Made by a program: the position numbers and the translations under genes. From Verrucomicrobiota bacterium (GTDB lineage: Bacteria > Verrucomicrobiota > Verrucomicrobiia > Methylacidiphilales > JBCCWR01), in contig JBCCXA010000013.1 in the NCBI GenBank assembly GCA_039192515.1, forward strand, positions 1 to 64,000: DNA of 64,000 bases, in the 5' to 3' direction. Below are positions 11,647 to 20,532 of the stretch, in pieces. How positions within the stretch are numbered: the first letter of the stretch is position 1; each line of letters begins with the position of its first letter. The notes under the pieces were generated by a model that had not been told where the DNA came from, ran no database searches, and saw only the letters and a list, made by a program, of their open reading frames with translations.

Positions 11647-12066
11647 ATGGGAAAACGTAGGGATGGTCGAAGATTAGTGATCCAGTTTTTGTATCAAAAT
11701 GATTTTGTGGCTACAGATAATTTAGATCAAACACTTTCTGAATTCGTAGAGCTTACAGAACCATCCAAGAAGTTATGGGAATTTTCAGAGCCTTTGATAA
11801 GAGGCGTTTTAGTAAAACGTGATGAGTTAGATAAGCGCATTAAGAAATATTCTGCTAATTGGGATTTTGAGCGTATTGCTTCTGTTGATAAAAATGTTCT
11901 GCGTTTGGCTTTGTATGAGATGCATTACAAGGAGGAAGTTCCACCTATAGTGGCCATGAATGAAGCAATTGAGCTCGCCAAGTCGCTCAGCACTGACGAA
12001 TCTGGGAGGTTTGTCAATGGGATTCTAGATCGTGCTAAAGGCGATTTAAAGCGATCACTTAGGTAG
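11647..12066 (+). CDS. nusB: transcription antitermination factor NusB
   Basis: 139 aa all-helical protein. NusB with NusE binds boxA RNA and promotes antitermination, chiefly in rRNA operons. Seen: GKRRDGRRLVIQFLYQND at the N-terminus and DKNVLRLALYEMHYKEEVPP, VAMNEAIELAKSLST, RFVNGILDRA in the C-terminal half. ribH-nusB pairing is conserved in many bacteria, which supports the call. It ends one base before the convergent glycosyltransferase gene's stop. Confidence 0.95.
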   Translation: MGKRRDGRRLVIQFLYQNDFVATDNLDQTLSEFVELTEPSKKLWEFSEPLIRGVLVKRDELDKRIKKYSANWDFERIASVDKNVLRLALYEMHYKEEVPPIVAMNEAIELAKSLSTDESGRFVNGILDRAKGDLKRSLR

Positions 12067-12067
12067 C

Positions 12068-13114
12068 TTATGTTTCGTATTCCGAAATAATTTCCTTCAG
12101 CCGCTTAACAATAAGGGGTGTTCCGTGAACAAAATTTTTGGCGATTGATTCACGATATTCCTCAAGACGTGTCTCGAAATTTTCAAAATGCTCGGGCTTC
12201 GGGTTTCTATCGAAGCTGTAATCACCATAGGCTAGCTTTCTTATAAAATGAACATTTATCCACTGCTCTATAAGGCCTGCTAGTGGGAAACACATAATAG
12301 GTTTGCCGTAATAAAGGGCTTCTGAGATAAGGTTATGTCCTCCATTGACAACGGCATAACGACAACTTGCGAGGTCTTTGAAAATTTGTCCTTCGTTAAA
12401 GTTCCGGTAGGTAATGTTTCTCTCAACACCTTCCTTGCCTGCTCCATAGAAAATAATTTTTCGGTCAAGTTTATGCAATGTTTCAATAAGAGTTGGAAAC
12501 TTAGGGACGCTTAAATAAACAAAGATATGATCACCCTCTTTGGATCTTACCTTCTCTACCACAGGACGCACCACAGCGGGAAAAATTTCATCGGAGACTC
12601 CTGGCTTAGTAGGTGGAGTAAAGAAAGAGACGATCAGATTTCTCTTTGTAAAATCGAATAATAGATAGTCATTTAGCATGGTGAGAAAGTAGATCTTTTT
12701 GAGATTGTCTGGCACTTCATATTCACATGCTTTCAATATGTGTGTGTGATCAATAGAGATGCATGGCGTTCCTGATATGAGAGCATAGATTGGGGTAAAG
12801 AATTCTCGATCAGAGATAATGAGGTCGGGTTTGAAGTTTTTAGCAAATTTTCTAAGACGGTAGCATATCAGAGGAATTTGCAGAGTGCGTAATAAAATCT
12901 GTCCAATAGTTCCTGCAAGGTCTAGTTTTTGGTTTTTGTATTTGGTGCGCAGCACAGGGAGATCCAGCACAGGATATTGTTTTTTAATTGTTTCAAGCAC
13001 GCGTCCTCCTCCTGCGAAATGAAATTTGTGTTCAGCCAGATGAGGAACAATGGAGAGCGTGCGCATAATGTGTCCATTCGTGTTTCCCATGACGCCGTAT
13101 AAGATTCTTGCCAT
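12068..13114 (-). CDS. MJ1255/VC2487-like glycosyltransferase
   Basis: 348 aa GT-B fold protein of the MurG/GT28 type. The N-terminus MARILYGVMGNTNGHIMRTL matches the TIGR00661 (MJ1255/VC2487) group, with an early glycine-rich loop followed by G-H. The C-terminal donor site region has VNGGHNLISEALYYGKPIMCFP near residue 258 and QWINVHFI. These proteins are assumed to transfer a sugar from a nucleotide-sugar donor at the cytoplasmic membrane face; donor and acceptor are unknown. The gene is single, convergent with nusB and followed upstream by a 515-base gap. Confidence 0.8.
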   Translation of the reverse strand: MARILYGVMGNTNGHIMRTLSIVPHLAEHKFHFAGGGRVLETIKKQYPVLDLPVLRTKYKNQKLDLAGTIGQILLRTLQIPLICYRLRKFAKNFKPDLIISDREFFTPIYALISGTPCISIDHTHILKACEYEVPDNLKKIYFLTMLNDYLLFDFTKRNLIVSFFTPPTKPGVSDEIFPAVVRPVVEKVRSKEGDHIFVYLSVPKFPTLIETLHKLDRKIIFYGAGKEGVERNITYRNFNEGQIFKDLASCRYAVVNGGHNLISEALYYGKPIMCFPLAGLIEQWINVHFIRKLAYGDYSFDRNPKPEHFENFETRLEEYRESIAKNFVHGTPLIVKRLKEIISEYET

Positions 13115-13629
13115 ATGGGATTCAAAACAAACTTATGCTAAAAGTCAAAATCTAGAGCATTTTTGCATTAAAATTAGATATTCATTTTTGTCATGCCCTG
13201 CTTCAGTACCGGGTATCTTTGGGTATCCAAGTGTTCCTATATTTTGCGTGGGATTGATCCCCTGATAATTTAGTGCAGATCCAAGCATCATTCGGCTACG
13301 CATAGATCTCTAGAGGCTTCACTGGTCAAGCCAGAGAATGGACAGGCCTAATTAAGCAGGGTTGCCTGTTCATTACAAAATGCACCATTGTCATGATTCA
13401 AAACACCAGTGACACGATACGTTGTCTCGGGTTCGGACACTATCTCATCACATACCTAGAACAGGTTTTAGGCCATCTGTAAGTTCAGTCAAAAGATGGG
13501 GTGGTCTAAATTATTTTAAAAATAGTCTTAAATAATATAAAATTCTCTTCTAAGATATAATTTATTGCTTTTCACTGTCATCTAGGGAAGTTATGACATT
13601 GGTTAATAGAGACTAATGTTCAAATAAAT
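13115..13629. other. intergenic region with hairpins
   Basis: A 515-base stretch between divergent envelope genes with no gene I can support. It contains an 11-bp stem at 13337-13347 / 13364-13374 (one G-T pair, 16-base loop), with a 4-bp CTGG/CCAG hairpin just before it. CATCATTCGG at 13284-13293 matches the end of the dispersed inverted-end element described elsewhere and may be a relic. Promoters for the glycosyltransferase and flippase genes must lie near the two ends; bases 13500-13560 are AT-rich. Confidence 0.5.
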
Positions 13630-14997
13630 ATGACAAAGTTAGCAGGATCGGAGCCTCCTATTGTGAGCAAGGGGGACTGGGGACTATTGAGACAAGTAGG
13701 TGCTGTCTTTTATGGTAAGCTTGCTTCAACTGCTCTAAATGCAGGAATCAAGGTATTCATAGCCTCCTTTTTCTTAGTCCAGGGTAATGGTGTTTTTGCC
13801 ATTCATCTTTCTATAGTCGGAGTAGTGGGTTTGTTAGCGACCATGGGCTTTGGTAATGCAATCTTGAAGCTCAGCGCATCCCATTACAAGGATGAGATTG
13901 ATATCCTTAAGCAAGATTATGTCACTATGATCACTGCAGCCTTATTGATCCTATTCACTATACCGGTTCCTTTAATTTGGGTTCTCGCAGAGTCTTTAGC
14001 AGAACATTTTGGAGGAGATGCAACTTCGGCACTCCTATTCCAAATAAGTGCACTCACTCTTATTCCGCACTGTATGTTGGAGATTAATGTCGAGGTGATA
14101 CGGGGAATAGGTAAGTCTTATGCTTATGTTGTCTTTAAGGAGGTAGGGATTGCAGGGGTGATGCTTATTTCCATGTTCATGATGATGCAATCAAGCGTAG
14201 AAGACATATTAATTCCTGTGAAGTCTCATGCAATAGGAGTTATTGTTTTTTCTTTATTATGCTTCCTTATGGTCATTCGGTCACTTTACTTAGGAAAATC
14301 AAAGAAAGTCAGGGGTGGGTCAGGACATAGCTTGTGGTATTTGATGCAAATATCTTTGCCCATGATGTTGTCCAAGGGCCTCGTCTTTATTCTGCCTGGT
14401 ATTCCTATCTTGGTCTTAGGATTTTTTACAGATAGTAAGGAAGTAGGTATTTACTGGATGGCTTATGCTTTAAGCTTATTTGCCAGAGTGATATCTTACA
14501 GCATGAATGTTGTGGTTGCTCCCGCTATAGCTTCTCATTACAAGCTTGGTGAACATGATCAGCTTCTCAATATAGTAAAACGTTCTGTAAGGCTCACTTT
14601 TTGGATTTCACTGCCCATATTGCTGGGCATGATGGCTTTGAGCAGCAAGATTATGGGAATTGCAGGAGCTGAATTTATTTCGGGATGGCCAGTGATGTGC
14701 GTTTTTCTGGTAGCACATTTAGTTGATATGATTTGTGGTCCGGTTGGCTATTTATTAACTATGACAGGTAAGGAAAGAGTCTTTGCTGTGACGACATCTA
14801 TTTGCACGTTTACGACGGTTGTCACATTGTTTGTGCTTTGTCCTTTATTTCAAGGTTTAGGGGCAGCGCTTGCCTATTTAGTCTTTTTTGTAATATGGAA
14901 CTTAAGCTCTATAAGATTTATCGAAAGACACCTAGGTTTTAGTCCGATATATATACCTGGAATCACAAAAGTAAGCTTGAAGAAAAAAGAAGCATAA
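13630..14997 (+). CDS. polysaccharide flippase-like membrane protein (MVF/MATE type)
   Basis: 455 aa with about 12-14 hydrophobic segments and little polar sequence apart from loops. The overall pattern (VGAVFYGKLASTALNAGIKV at the start, paired six-helix halves, a central basic loop near residue 225, KKVRGGSGHS) fits Wzx/PST-type lipid-linked oligosaccharide flippases, which move undecaprenyl-linked sugars across the inner membrane. This family is defined by topology more than by fixed motifs. No other capsule or O-antigen genes lie directly beside it. The ATG at 13630 has no strong Shine-Dalgarno. Confidence 0.75.
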   Translation: MTKLAGSEPPIVSKGDWGLLRQVGAVFYGKLASTALNAGIKVFIASFFLVQGNGVFAIHLSIVGVVGLLATMGFGNAILKLSASHYKDEIDILKQDYVTMITAALLILFTIPVPLIWVLAESLAEHFGGDATSALLFQISALTLIPHCMLEINVEVIRGIGKSYAYVVFKEVGIAGVMLISMFMMMQSSVEDILIPVKSHAIGVIVFSLLCFLMVIRSLYLGKSKKVRGGSGHSLWYLMQISLPMMLSKGLVFILPGIPILVLGFFTDSKEVGIYWMAYALSLFARVISYSMNVVVAPAIASHYKLGEHDQLLNIVKRSVRLTFWISLPILLGMMALSSKIMGIAGAEFISGWPVMCVFLVAHLVDMICGPVGYLLTMTGKERVFAVTTSICTFTTVVTLFVLCPLFQGLGAALAYLVFFVIWNLSSIRFIERHLGFSPIYIPGITKVSLKKKEA

Positions 14998-15036
14998 AAA
15001 ACTTGAGCCCGCTAATAAGTGGACTAGAAAGGAATA

Positions 15037-15282
15037 GTGAAATTTCAAGAGATATTAGGTTACATTACGATTGTTAAGGGGGCGGGATTGACAGTTCCTA
15101 TGTGTATGTTGGAAGGTATTACACATTTCAATTACATTCATTTCAATCTATTTGGTTGGAAAGTGGTTAACCTTGACCTTTCACCATTGTTTTGGGCGGG
15201 TATTATCATAGGTCTCTTAATGCTTATTGCAGGTCTGTATGTAGTGGCAATGGCTGAAAATCAAAAGACTTCTTCAGTTTGA
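15037..15282 (+). CDS. small two-helix membrane protein, unrecognised
   Basis: 81 aa from a GTG with GAAAGGA six bases upstream. It has a weakly hydrophobic first part (LGYITIVKGAGLTVPMCML) and one clear membrane helix (SPLFWAGIIIGLLMLIAGLY). It follows the flippase by 39 bases and may be co-transcribed. Its last 22 bases overlap the convergent hydrolase gene. No family recognised. Confidence 0.55.
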   Translation: MKFQEILGYITIVKGAGLTVPMCMLEGITHFNYIHFNLFGWKVVNLDLSPLFWAGIIIGLLMLIAGLYVVAMAENQKTSSV

Positions 15283-16202
15283 CATTTCTCCAAGAATAAA
15301 AGGATTTGCTCTTCTAACTCGCAAGTAAAGGTTCTCACCTCGTGATTTTGCTTAGGTATGGTCCATAGGTATTTAGGTTCTCTGGCAGCTTGGTAGATTG
15401 ATTCTACAAGTGCAACCGGCATTCTTACATCGTGCTCAGCAGCTAGCAAAAGGATAGGGCATTCCAGCTTTTTTACTGCCAGCAAAGAATTAACCGCATC
15501 AAGGTCAAACTTCATTTTTCTCTCAATTTTAGAATAGGTAACAGTCATAAAGGGGAATTCTGGCAGACCATATAAGAGTTTTCCATGGTGAGCGAGCGTC
15601 GCCTTGAGCGTATCAAATGGAGCATCTGCAATGATACCTGAAATCTTGGCATGGGTTTGATCTAGCTGTTTTGCACCAACATGAATGGCTATTACTGCGC
15701 CCATAGAGGTGCCCCAGAGAATCGTATTGGTTATGTTGTGGGATCCGAGATAAGCAAGTGCAGATATGATATCCTGCTGTTCATAATAACCAATAGTTGT
15801 AAGACTACTTTCGCTCTCTCCATGACCTCTTAAGTCCAGAGCAAGAACGGGGAAACCATTTTTCTGTGCTACTCTAATGTAAGAAAGCATCGATTCCTTT
15901 CTAGCTCCTAGTCCGTGGATAATCAAAATAGTCGGTAAATTGGCGGTTCCCTTTGTTAGCCACCAAGCTTTAAGATGCAGGTTATCATTGGTAACAAGTG
16001 TAATGTTTTCGTAGTCGAGACCGTATGAGGCGGGTGTTTTGTTGGGGATCTTAAAGCTTGGAACTGTAGTTGCCACATGGGCTAGGTAATGGGAAACGAC
16101 TTCTATAAGAATATATAGAGTGAAAATAGTGAGAAGTGCATAGGGCCATAGTTTATTTCCCCATTGCTTGATATTGGCTTTTTGGGTTTCAATTCTAGGC
16201 AT
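15261..16202 (-). CDS. membrane-anchored alpha/beta hydrolase
   Basis: 313 aa from the ATG at 16202 (an in-frame TTG at 16232 is less likely). One N-terminal membrane helix (WPYALLTIFTLYILIEVV) precedes an alpha/beta hydrolase domain: ILIIHGLGARKESM with the oxyanion HG, VLALDLRGHGES, and the nucleophile elbow LWGTSMGAV. The acid is probably the Asp in LLLAAEHDVRMP and the His that in KQNHEVRTF near the end, so the triad is present. It resembles BEM46/YqkD-type serine hydrolases facing the periplasm. Substrate unknown. Its 3' end overlaps the small gene at 15037-15282 tail to tail. Confidence 0.83.
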   Translation of the reverse strand: MPRIETQKANIKQWGNKLWPYALLTIFTLYILIEVVSHYLAHVATTVPSFKIPNKTPASYGLDYENITLVTNDNLHLKAWWLTKGTANLPTILIIHGLGARKESMLSYIRVAQKNGFPVLALDLRGHGESESSLTTIGYYEQQDIISALAYLGSHNITNTILWGTSMGAVIAIHVGAKQLDQTHAKISGIIADAPFDTLKATLAHHGKLLYGLPEFPFMTVTYSKIERKMKFDLDAVNSLLAVKKLECPILLLAAEHDVRMPVALVESIYQAAREPKYLWTIPKQNHEVRTFTCELEEQILLFLEKCQTEEVF

Positions 16203-16379
16203 ATTAGATATTCCAATACATACAATCTGCAAAGTCCTAGGGCTTGTCTAATAAATAGGACGCAGATAAATGATAGTCAAATTTTTGAATTAGTATCTAG
16301 GAAGTAGTCCTTGATTTCCTAAAAGCTTCGATTAAAAAGTTACCAGGGTCTCTTATTTGATACCATAAGGCATAGAGGT

Positions 16380-17372
16380 ATGATGAAATCGTTTTTGGGT
16401 CTAATAGTGCTGTTGTTGTTTCATAACGCATCAGCCTTTTCTAATGACCTTAGAGCATTCAAAATAGAGGATGTTAAGACCTTAAAAGCTAACTCAATCT
16501 TGGGTAAGAGAGTTCGTATCAATGCAAGATCTTCTGCTATGGCAGTAGAGACTTGCTTTCTCATAAATGGGAAGCCAAAAGATGTAAGGGCTAGCATTAT
16601 GAAGTGGGACCCTTCCAAACATAAAAACTCAGGAGTTATTTTGCATAGAAGGATTGGAAAAGGCATATCTGAAAAAAGTTTTTCGGACATGCAATTGACG
16701 CGGGCTAGGCGCAGGGGTGTATGGATGTTAAATCAAACGGGTGAGCTTAGAGACACTAAGTTTCCTCTAAATCTAAGCAATGTTGAAGCTAACGAACTAT
16801 TTAAGATATATGAGGGGCATGGTAAAAATTTAGACAAGTCACTAAATGATATAAATAAGGCTTGGCGAACAATAATTGCAAGCAGGTCTTTGGCCTTTAA
16901 GAGGGGTGGCTTGAATAAGCTGTCTACCTATGATAATTCCGGGAGGTCGACCAGCATCTCTACGGAACTCAAAAAGGTGATTTCTGGTTTGCCAGCTCTA
17001 AAGCAAGATTTTGACCCCATACTAAGAAGGATTCTATCTGGGGGAGGAAATCCAGATTTCTATTTTGAGCACATCTTAATTCAAGGAGATATGGCCTTTC
17101 TGGCAGGATGTTATCTGCAATCTGAGTTGCAAAACAAACTATTCCTAAGCGATATGCAATTTTACGTCAGTCACACTATTTATGGGACCTTTGTGCTCTA
17201 TCAACTCGAGCCATATCCTGAGGATTCTAGCAAAACTTTAGTCTGGAGGTTAGATATTGTTTTAGCGCCACCAATCATAGGAGGCGGCGGTATGGAACGA
17301 ATGGCTTCAGCAAATGTTCTGCTCCAAGAGGTAAAAAAAGTTGTTAAATTATTACATATCGACTTAAATTAA
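16380..17372 (+). CDS. secreted protein of unrecognised family, paralogue of the gene at 54186
   Basis: 330 aa with an N-terminal signal peptide (hydrophobic FLGLIVLLLF, then ASAF as a possible cleavage site). No known domain is recognised. It clearly resembles the protein at 54186-55241: shared LNLSN near residue 125, a W-x-x-I-x-x-x-R-x-L block near 157, and a C-terminal region with LYQ, TLVWR-x-D and NVLLQEVKK-x-VK in the same order. Predicted mixed alpha/beta. The DUF6268-like barrel gene starts 65 bases later on the same strand, so the two probably form an operon acting in the envelope. A second ATG at 16383 is better spaced from AGAGG and may be the true start. Confidence 0.7.
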   Translation: MMKSFLGLIVLLLFHNASAFSNDLRAFKIEDVKTLKANSILGKRVRINARSSAMAVETCFLINGKPKDVRASIMKWDPSKHKNSGVILHRRIGKGISEKSFSDMQLTRARRRGVWMLNQTGELRDTKFPLNLSNVEANELFKIYEGHGKNLDKSLNDINKAWRTIIASRSLAFKRGGLNKLSTYDNSGRSTSISTELKKVISGLPALKQDFDPILRRILSGGGNPDFYFEHILIQGDMAFLAGCYLQSELQNKLFLSDMQFYVSHTIYGTFVLYQLEPYPEDSSKTLVWRLDIVLAPPIIGGGGMERMASANVLLQEVKKVVKLLHIDLN

Positions 17373-17436
17373 GCCTCGTTAGAGGAACATTAGAATATTA
17401 AGAAAAAAATAATGCGAATTAGTAGGAGAGGTATAA

Positions 17437-18393
17437 GTGTTAGACATCATATGTAACTGTCATTGGAAAAAGATATCTGTTGTCTTTTTGGTAATCTCGT
17501 TGAGCTTCCTATCATACTCTGAAGGGGGTATTTATGATTATGAAGCTGATGCTGATCTTCGAGTAGAAGAGGAGGAAGGTATCCCCGTATCTTATGAGTT
17601 TTCAGCAGACTATTCTCACGTATTTGATGGTGATTTGAAGCAGGGTAATCGCGATCTCGGTTCAATTTCTGAGGACACCTACGACGCTGAATTAGTCGCC
17701 TCAATTCCTCTCACCTATGGCACTTATTTGCGCCTCGGAGCAGGTTCAGAGGGTTTCTTATTCTCCGATGTTGGGAGAGCACCCATTTCGGAGCGCCTTA
17801 TTTCTACGTATGCAGTACTGGGTTTTGATTATGAATTATCAGATCAGTGGCTACTTCGTCTAGAGGCGCGTCCCGGTTTATATAGTGATTTTGAAGATAT
17901 CACTTTTAGTGATGTGAATGTTCCTCTCATTCTAGGAGGTACTTATCTAATAGATTCCAACTTGCAGTGGATAGTTGGTATGCTTGTTGATCCTTGGTCC
18001 GATATAGCCGTGATACCCGCTGTTGGAGTGAGATGGCAGTTTGCAGATGCTTGGATTCTTAACTTCATTCTTCCTAAACCTAAGCTTGAATACGAGGTGA
18101 ATGGGTCTCTTACTCTATTTATTGGTGGAGAATTCAAAGCTGGTAGCTTTCGTGTAGGTGAAGATCTAGGAACTGATTCAGGAATGCCTCGTATTAATGA
18201 TTCTATCGTTTCGTATATGGAAGCACGTGTCGGGGGAGGTTTGAATTATTCTATTACAGAGTGGCTTTCTGCAGAAATAGATGGTGGTATTGTTCCTTAT
18301 CGTAGATGGGATTATATAGAGGATAGTTTGCAGATTAAGAATGACTCAGCTCTTAATCCCTATATTCAGATCGGTATCAAAGGCGCTTTTTGA
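17437..18393 (+). CDS. outer-membrane beta-barrel protein, DUF6268-like
   Basis: 318 aa from a GTG preceded by AGGAGAGG at good spacing. An N-terminal signal (ISVVFLVISLSFLSYS) is followed by alternating polar/hydrophobic strands and a C-terminal Phe (IQIGIKGAF), the usual outer-membrane barrel ending recognised by BAM. Phrases such as YLRLGAGSEGFLFS, LSDQWLLRLEARPGLYSDF and VIPAVGVRWQFADAW resemble DUF6268 barrels seen in the PVC group. Function unknown; it could be a small porin or structural barrel. It sits just after the secreted protein gene and is convergent with the next gene four bases away. Confidence 0.75.
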   Translation: MLDIICNCHWKKISVVFLVISLSFLSYSEGGIYDYEADADLRVEEEEGIPVSYEFSADYSHVFDGDLKQGNRDLGSISEDTYDAELVASIPLTYGTYLRLGAGSEGFLFSDVGRAPISERLISTYAVLGFDYELSDQWLLRLEARPGLYSDFEDITFSDVNVPLILGGTYLIDSNLQWIVGMLVDPWSDIAVIPAVGVRWQFADAWILNFILPKPKLEYEVNGSLTLFIGGEFKAGSFRVGEDLGTDSGMPRINDSIVSYMEARVGGGLNYSITEWLSAEIDGGIVPYRRWDYIEDSLQIKNDSALNPYIQIGIKGAF

Positions 18394-18397
18394 GCTC

Positions 18398-19186
18398 TCA
18401 AGATATGTAGATTCCTATACGCTCCATAATTAAGCTAACGGCTTCACCTAATGGGATATTACCCTGCAAGTTGACTTCGCATCCTGAAGCAGCGGCTAGT
18501 GTGTCCATTTCGTTGCGTATCGACAGTAGAGCAGTTTCGAGATTCCTGAAAATAAGGACAAAATCAGCTGTTTGAGGTGCTATTCCAACTCCACAATGAA
18601 TAGTTTGGGTGCCAATATGAATCCAACTTTGAATGGGTTCTGTGGGCTCAGGGGTATTAACAACCAATTGAACCATTCCTTTTTTAAGTCCTAATATTTG
18701 TTGGGATTCTGCTTCATGAAGGGCGAGCTCAGTAACCGCGCAAGGGATTAGCTTTTGTATAAGCAAACGCACATAGCAATAGAGAAGCTCAGAATCCTTC
18801 TCTAGTGATTCTACTGGAGCTTTAAGAATCTCTTCAAGGCGATCAGTCAGTTTGGAAAAAGAAGTGACAGTGGGTAGATGTCTAAAACCCCATACGGGTA
18901 TAGGAATGGCTAGGCCGCTTTTGAGGAAGAGATTATTTACCTGCTTGTCTGACAAAAAGAGAAGTTTTAATCCGCTAATTGAGTCAGCGGCAGAGGAAGC
19001 AACTACGGCCCCTTTTTGAAAGCCTAGCGAACTCTTTATGCCACTACAGGAACTAAAGCACACATTAAAATTCCAATCAGAGCAGATTTTTTGAGCCGTT
19101 TCATCAATGGCCACTAACTCAACAAGTGTGGGGATAACAGCTCGTAAATGAAGCCTTGCTTGGATGTGTTCTGATGACATGTTCAT
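18398..19186 (-). CDS. uncharacterised protein with possible SCP2-like C-terminus
   Basis: 262 aa, soluble, no signal peptide. The C-terminal half shows the order QSWIHIGTQTIHCGVGI ... ADFVLIFRNLETALLSIRNE ... GEAVSLIMERIGIYI, which resembles sterol-carrier-protein-2-like lipid-binding folds, though similarity is faint and I give it as inference. The N-terminal half has Cys residues (CFSSCSGIKSS) without a recognisable motif. The start codon lies at the edge of an inverted-end repeat element (19187-19364), so its promoter probably lies within or beyond that element. Confidence 0.6.
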   Translation of the reverse strand: MNMSSEHIQARLHLRAVIPTLVELVAIDETAQKICSDWNFNVCFSSCSGIKSSLGFQKGAVVASSAADSISGLKLLFLSDKQVNNLFLKSGLAIPIPVWGFRHLPTVTSFSKLTDRLEEILKAPVESLEKDSELLYCYVRLLIQKLIPCAVTELALHEAESQQILGLKKGMVQLVVNTPEPTEPIQSWIHIGTQTIHCGVGIAPQTADFVLIFRNLETALLSIRNEMDTLAAASGCEVNLQGNIPLGEAVSLIMERIGIYIS

Positions 19187-19364
19187 TTAAACTGGATGAT
19201 GCAAAAAAGACTAGATAACCTTAGCAAGATCTTGACCCTAAGAAACATAAAACACTCATTGTAGTATCACTTTTGGATACATTTTCATCGAATCTCCTTT
19301 CTTTGAGGCTCGTCTTCTCTGTCTCCAATGATTTCGATAAATTTATGGCATATTAATTACTAAA
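19187..19364. repeat. MITE-like element, copy A
   Basis: A non-coding unit that fills the gap between two leftward genes. It begins TTTAAACTGGATGATGC (running from 19186) and ends with a degenerate inverted partner (GATTTCGATAAATTTATGG to about 19364). The interior aligns with copy B at 22982-23158 over its whole length: the exact shared core GCAAGATCTTG, then ACATA, ACTC, CTTTTGG-ACA and GGCTC at matching spacing. The stop codon of the gene at 19360 and the start of the gene at 19186 lie at its ends. Confidence 0.7.
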
Positions 19365-20520
19365 GGCACCCTTTTGACAAAGTGATTTCTTGTCCCACGG
19401 CTTTGGCAAGGATCTGGCTTGGATGGGCATTAGGTTTTTGGTGTTTAAGATTGTTGATGATGCTTTGGTAATCACTTGGTCGACGCTCCCAATTGTCCAG
19501 TATTTTACATAAATCACGCGGCTTTCTAATCACACGTATAAGACCGTGCTTAGTGCCATATTTAATATTGAGCCATTCTTGAGGCATGATGCCCCCTATG
19601 CCATTCATAATCAGTGGACATTCTGTAAGAATAGCTTCGCTTAATGTTCCCGCACCTGGGCGCGTAACTGTTGCGGAGACAGATTGCAATAATAAGGGCA
19701 TATCTTCCCAATACCCCAAAGCTTTTACCTTAAGCTTACCCGGGCGATCAGACCAACGTTCTACGCGATTGAGCCTCGCTTCATCTCTCCCACATAATAC
19801 GATGACTTGGAGAGGTTTATCTCTTTGGCGTAATGCTCTAAGAATAGGAATATGATTATTGGCCCCCACAGCTCCAGTAGATAAAAGTAAAGTAAAGGAA
19901 GAGGGACTAAGATCCATTTGACCGAGAAACTCTTCTTTTTTAGCCAAGGTGCATGCTTTATCAAAAAACTTGGGGCGTAGCAGAAATCCTCCACAGAATA
20001 TTTTTTCTGGCTGCATGCCTAGTTTGATGGCCGCTTTGCAAGTCTCAGCTACACCTCCTATAAAAAGATCTGCCTTTGGGTTGACCCAGTGCTTACTAAA
20101 GCCATAGCCTCCAAAAAATTCTGTGCTGATGGTAACACACCTAAGGTGGGCTGGCCCGCCCAAAGTCTCTACAGCGTATTCGAAAAAACCGTGATTGAGG
20201 TGGGCGTGCGTGCTAACCAGAACTTCCGGTTTAAAATCTAAGAGCAATTTCTTAAATTTTTCAGCTCCGATAAGCTGGCTGGCTTGGCGGTGGATACCCA
20301 TGATTTCTAGATAATTAAAATAGAGATGATGAAGCCTAGGGAAAAAGCGTTGTATCCAGTTGTAAATTTCAACACCAAGAGCATAGATGAAGTGAGTAGA
20401 TTCTAGTGCTTGGTGGACACGAACCTCCCAGTCAGTGAGTTTGTTGGCCCAAGCTTTAAAAGATTGGGCTCGCATGTCATGTCCGCCGCCTGTGCTGGAT
20501 GTGATAACCAAAATACGCAT
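19360..20520 (-). CDS. MGDG-synthase/diacylglycerol-glucosyltransferase-like GT28
   Basis: 386 aa GT-B glycosyltransferase. The N-terminus MRILVITSSTGGGHDMRAQ is the MGDG synthase-type motif (S-x-G-G-G-H), followed by THAHLNHGFFEYA and a C-terminal GT28 domain with LLLSTGAVGANNH, VIVLCGRDEARLNR and TRPGAGTLSEAILTECPLIM. Such enzymes add hexose to diacylglycerol at the inner face of the membrane, making glycolipids. It is the last gene of a leftward unit: 12 bases after the membrane protein gene at 20533. Acceptor and sugar are not determined by sequence alone. Confidence 0.82.
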   Translation of the reverse strand: MRILVITSSTGGGHDMRAQSFKAWANKLTDWEVRVHQALESTHFIYALGVEIYNWIQRFFPRLHHLYFNYLEIMGIHRQASQLIGAEKFKKLLLDFKPEVLVSTHAHLNHGFFEYAVETLGGPAHLRCVTISTEFFGGYGFSKHWVNPKADLFIGGVAETCKAAIKLGMQPEKIFCGGFLLRPKFFDKACTLAKKEEFLGQMDLSPSSFTLLLSTGAVGANNHIPILRALRQRDKPLQVIVLCGRDEARLNRVERWSDRPGKLKVKALGYWEDMPLLLQSVSATVTRPGAGTLSEAILTECPLIMNGIGGIMPQEWLNIKYGTKHGLIRVIRKPRDLCKILDNWERRPSDYQSIINNLKHQKPNAHPSQILAKAVGQEITLSKGCL

Positions 20521-20532
20521 TTTTAAATGAGA

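Noticed and set aside
13050..13265. 71-codon plus-strand ORF over the glycosyltransferase start
   Set aside because: Overlaps a real gene in antisense and shows no protein-like pattern.
16233..16379. Possible insertion-sequence end (GGGCTTGTCTAATAAATAGG)
   Set aside because: No transposase, no matching inverted partner and no second copy seen.
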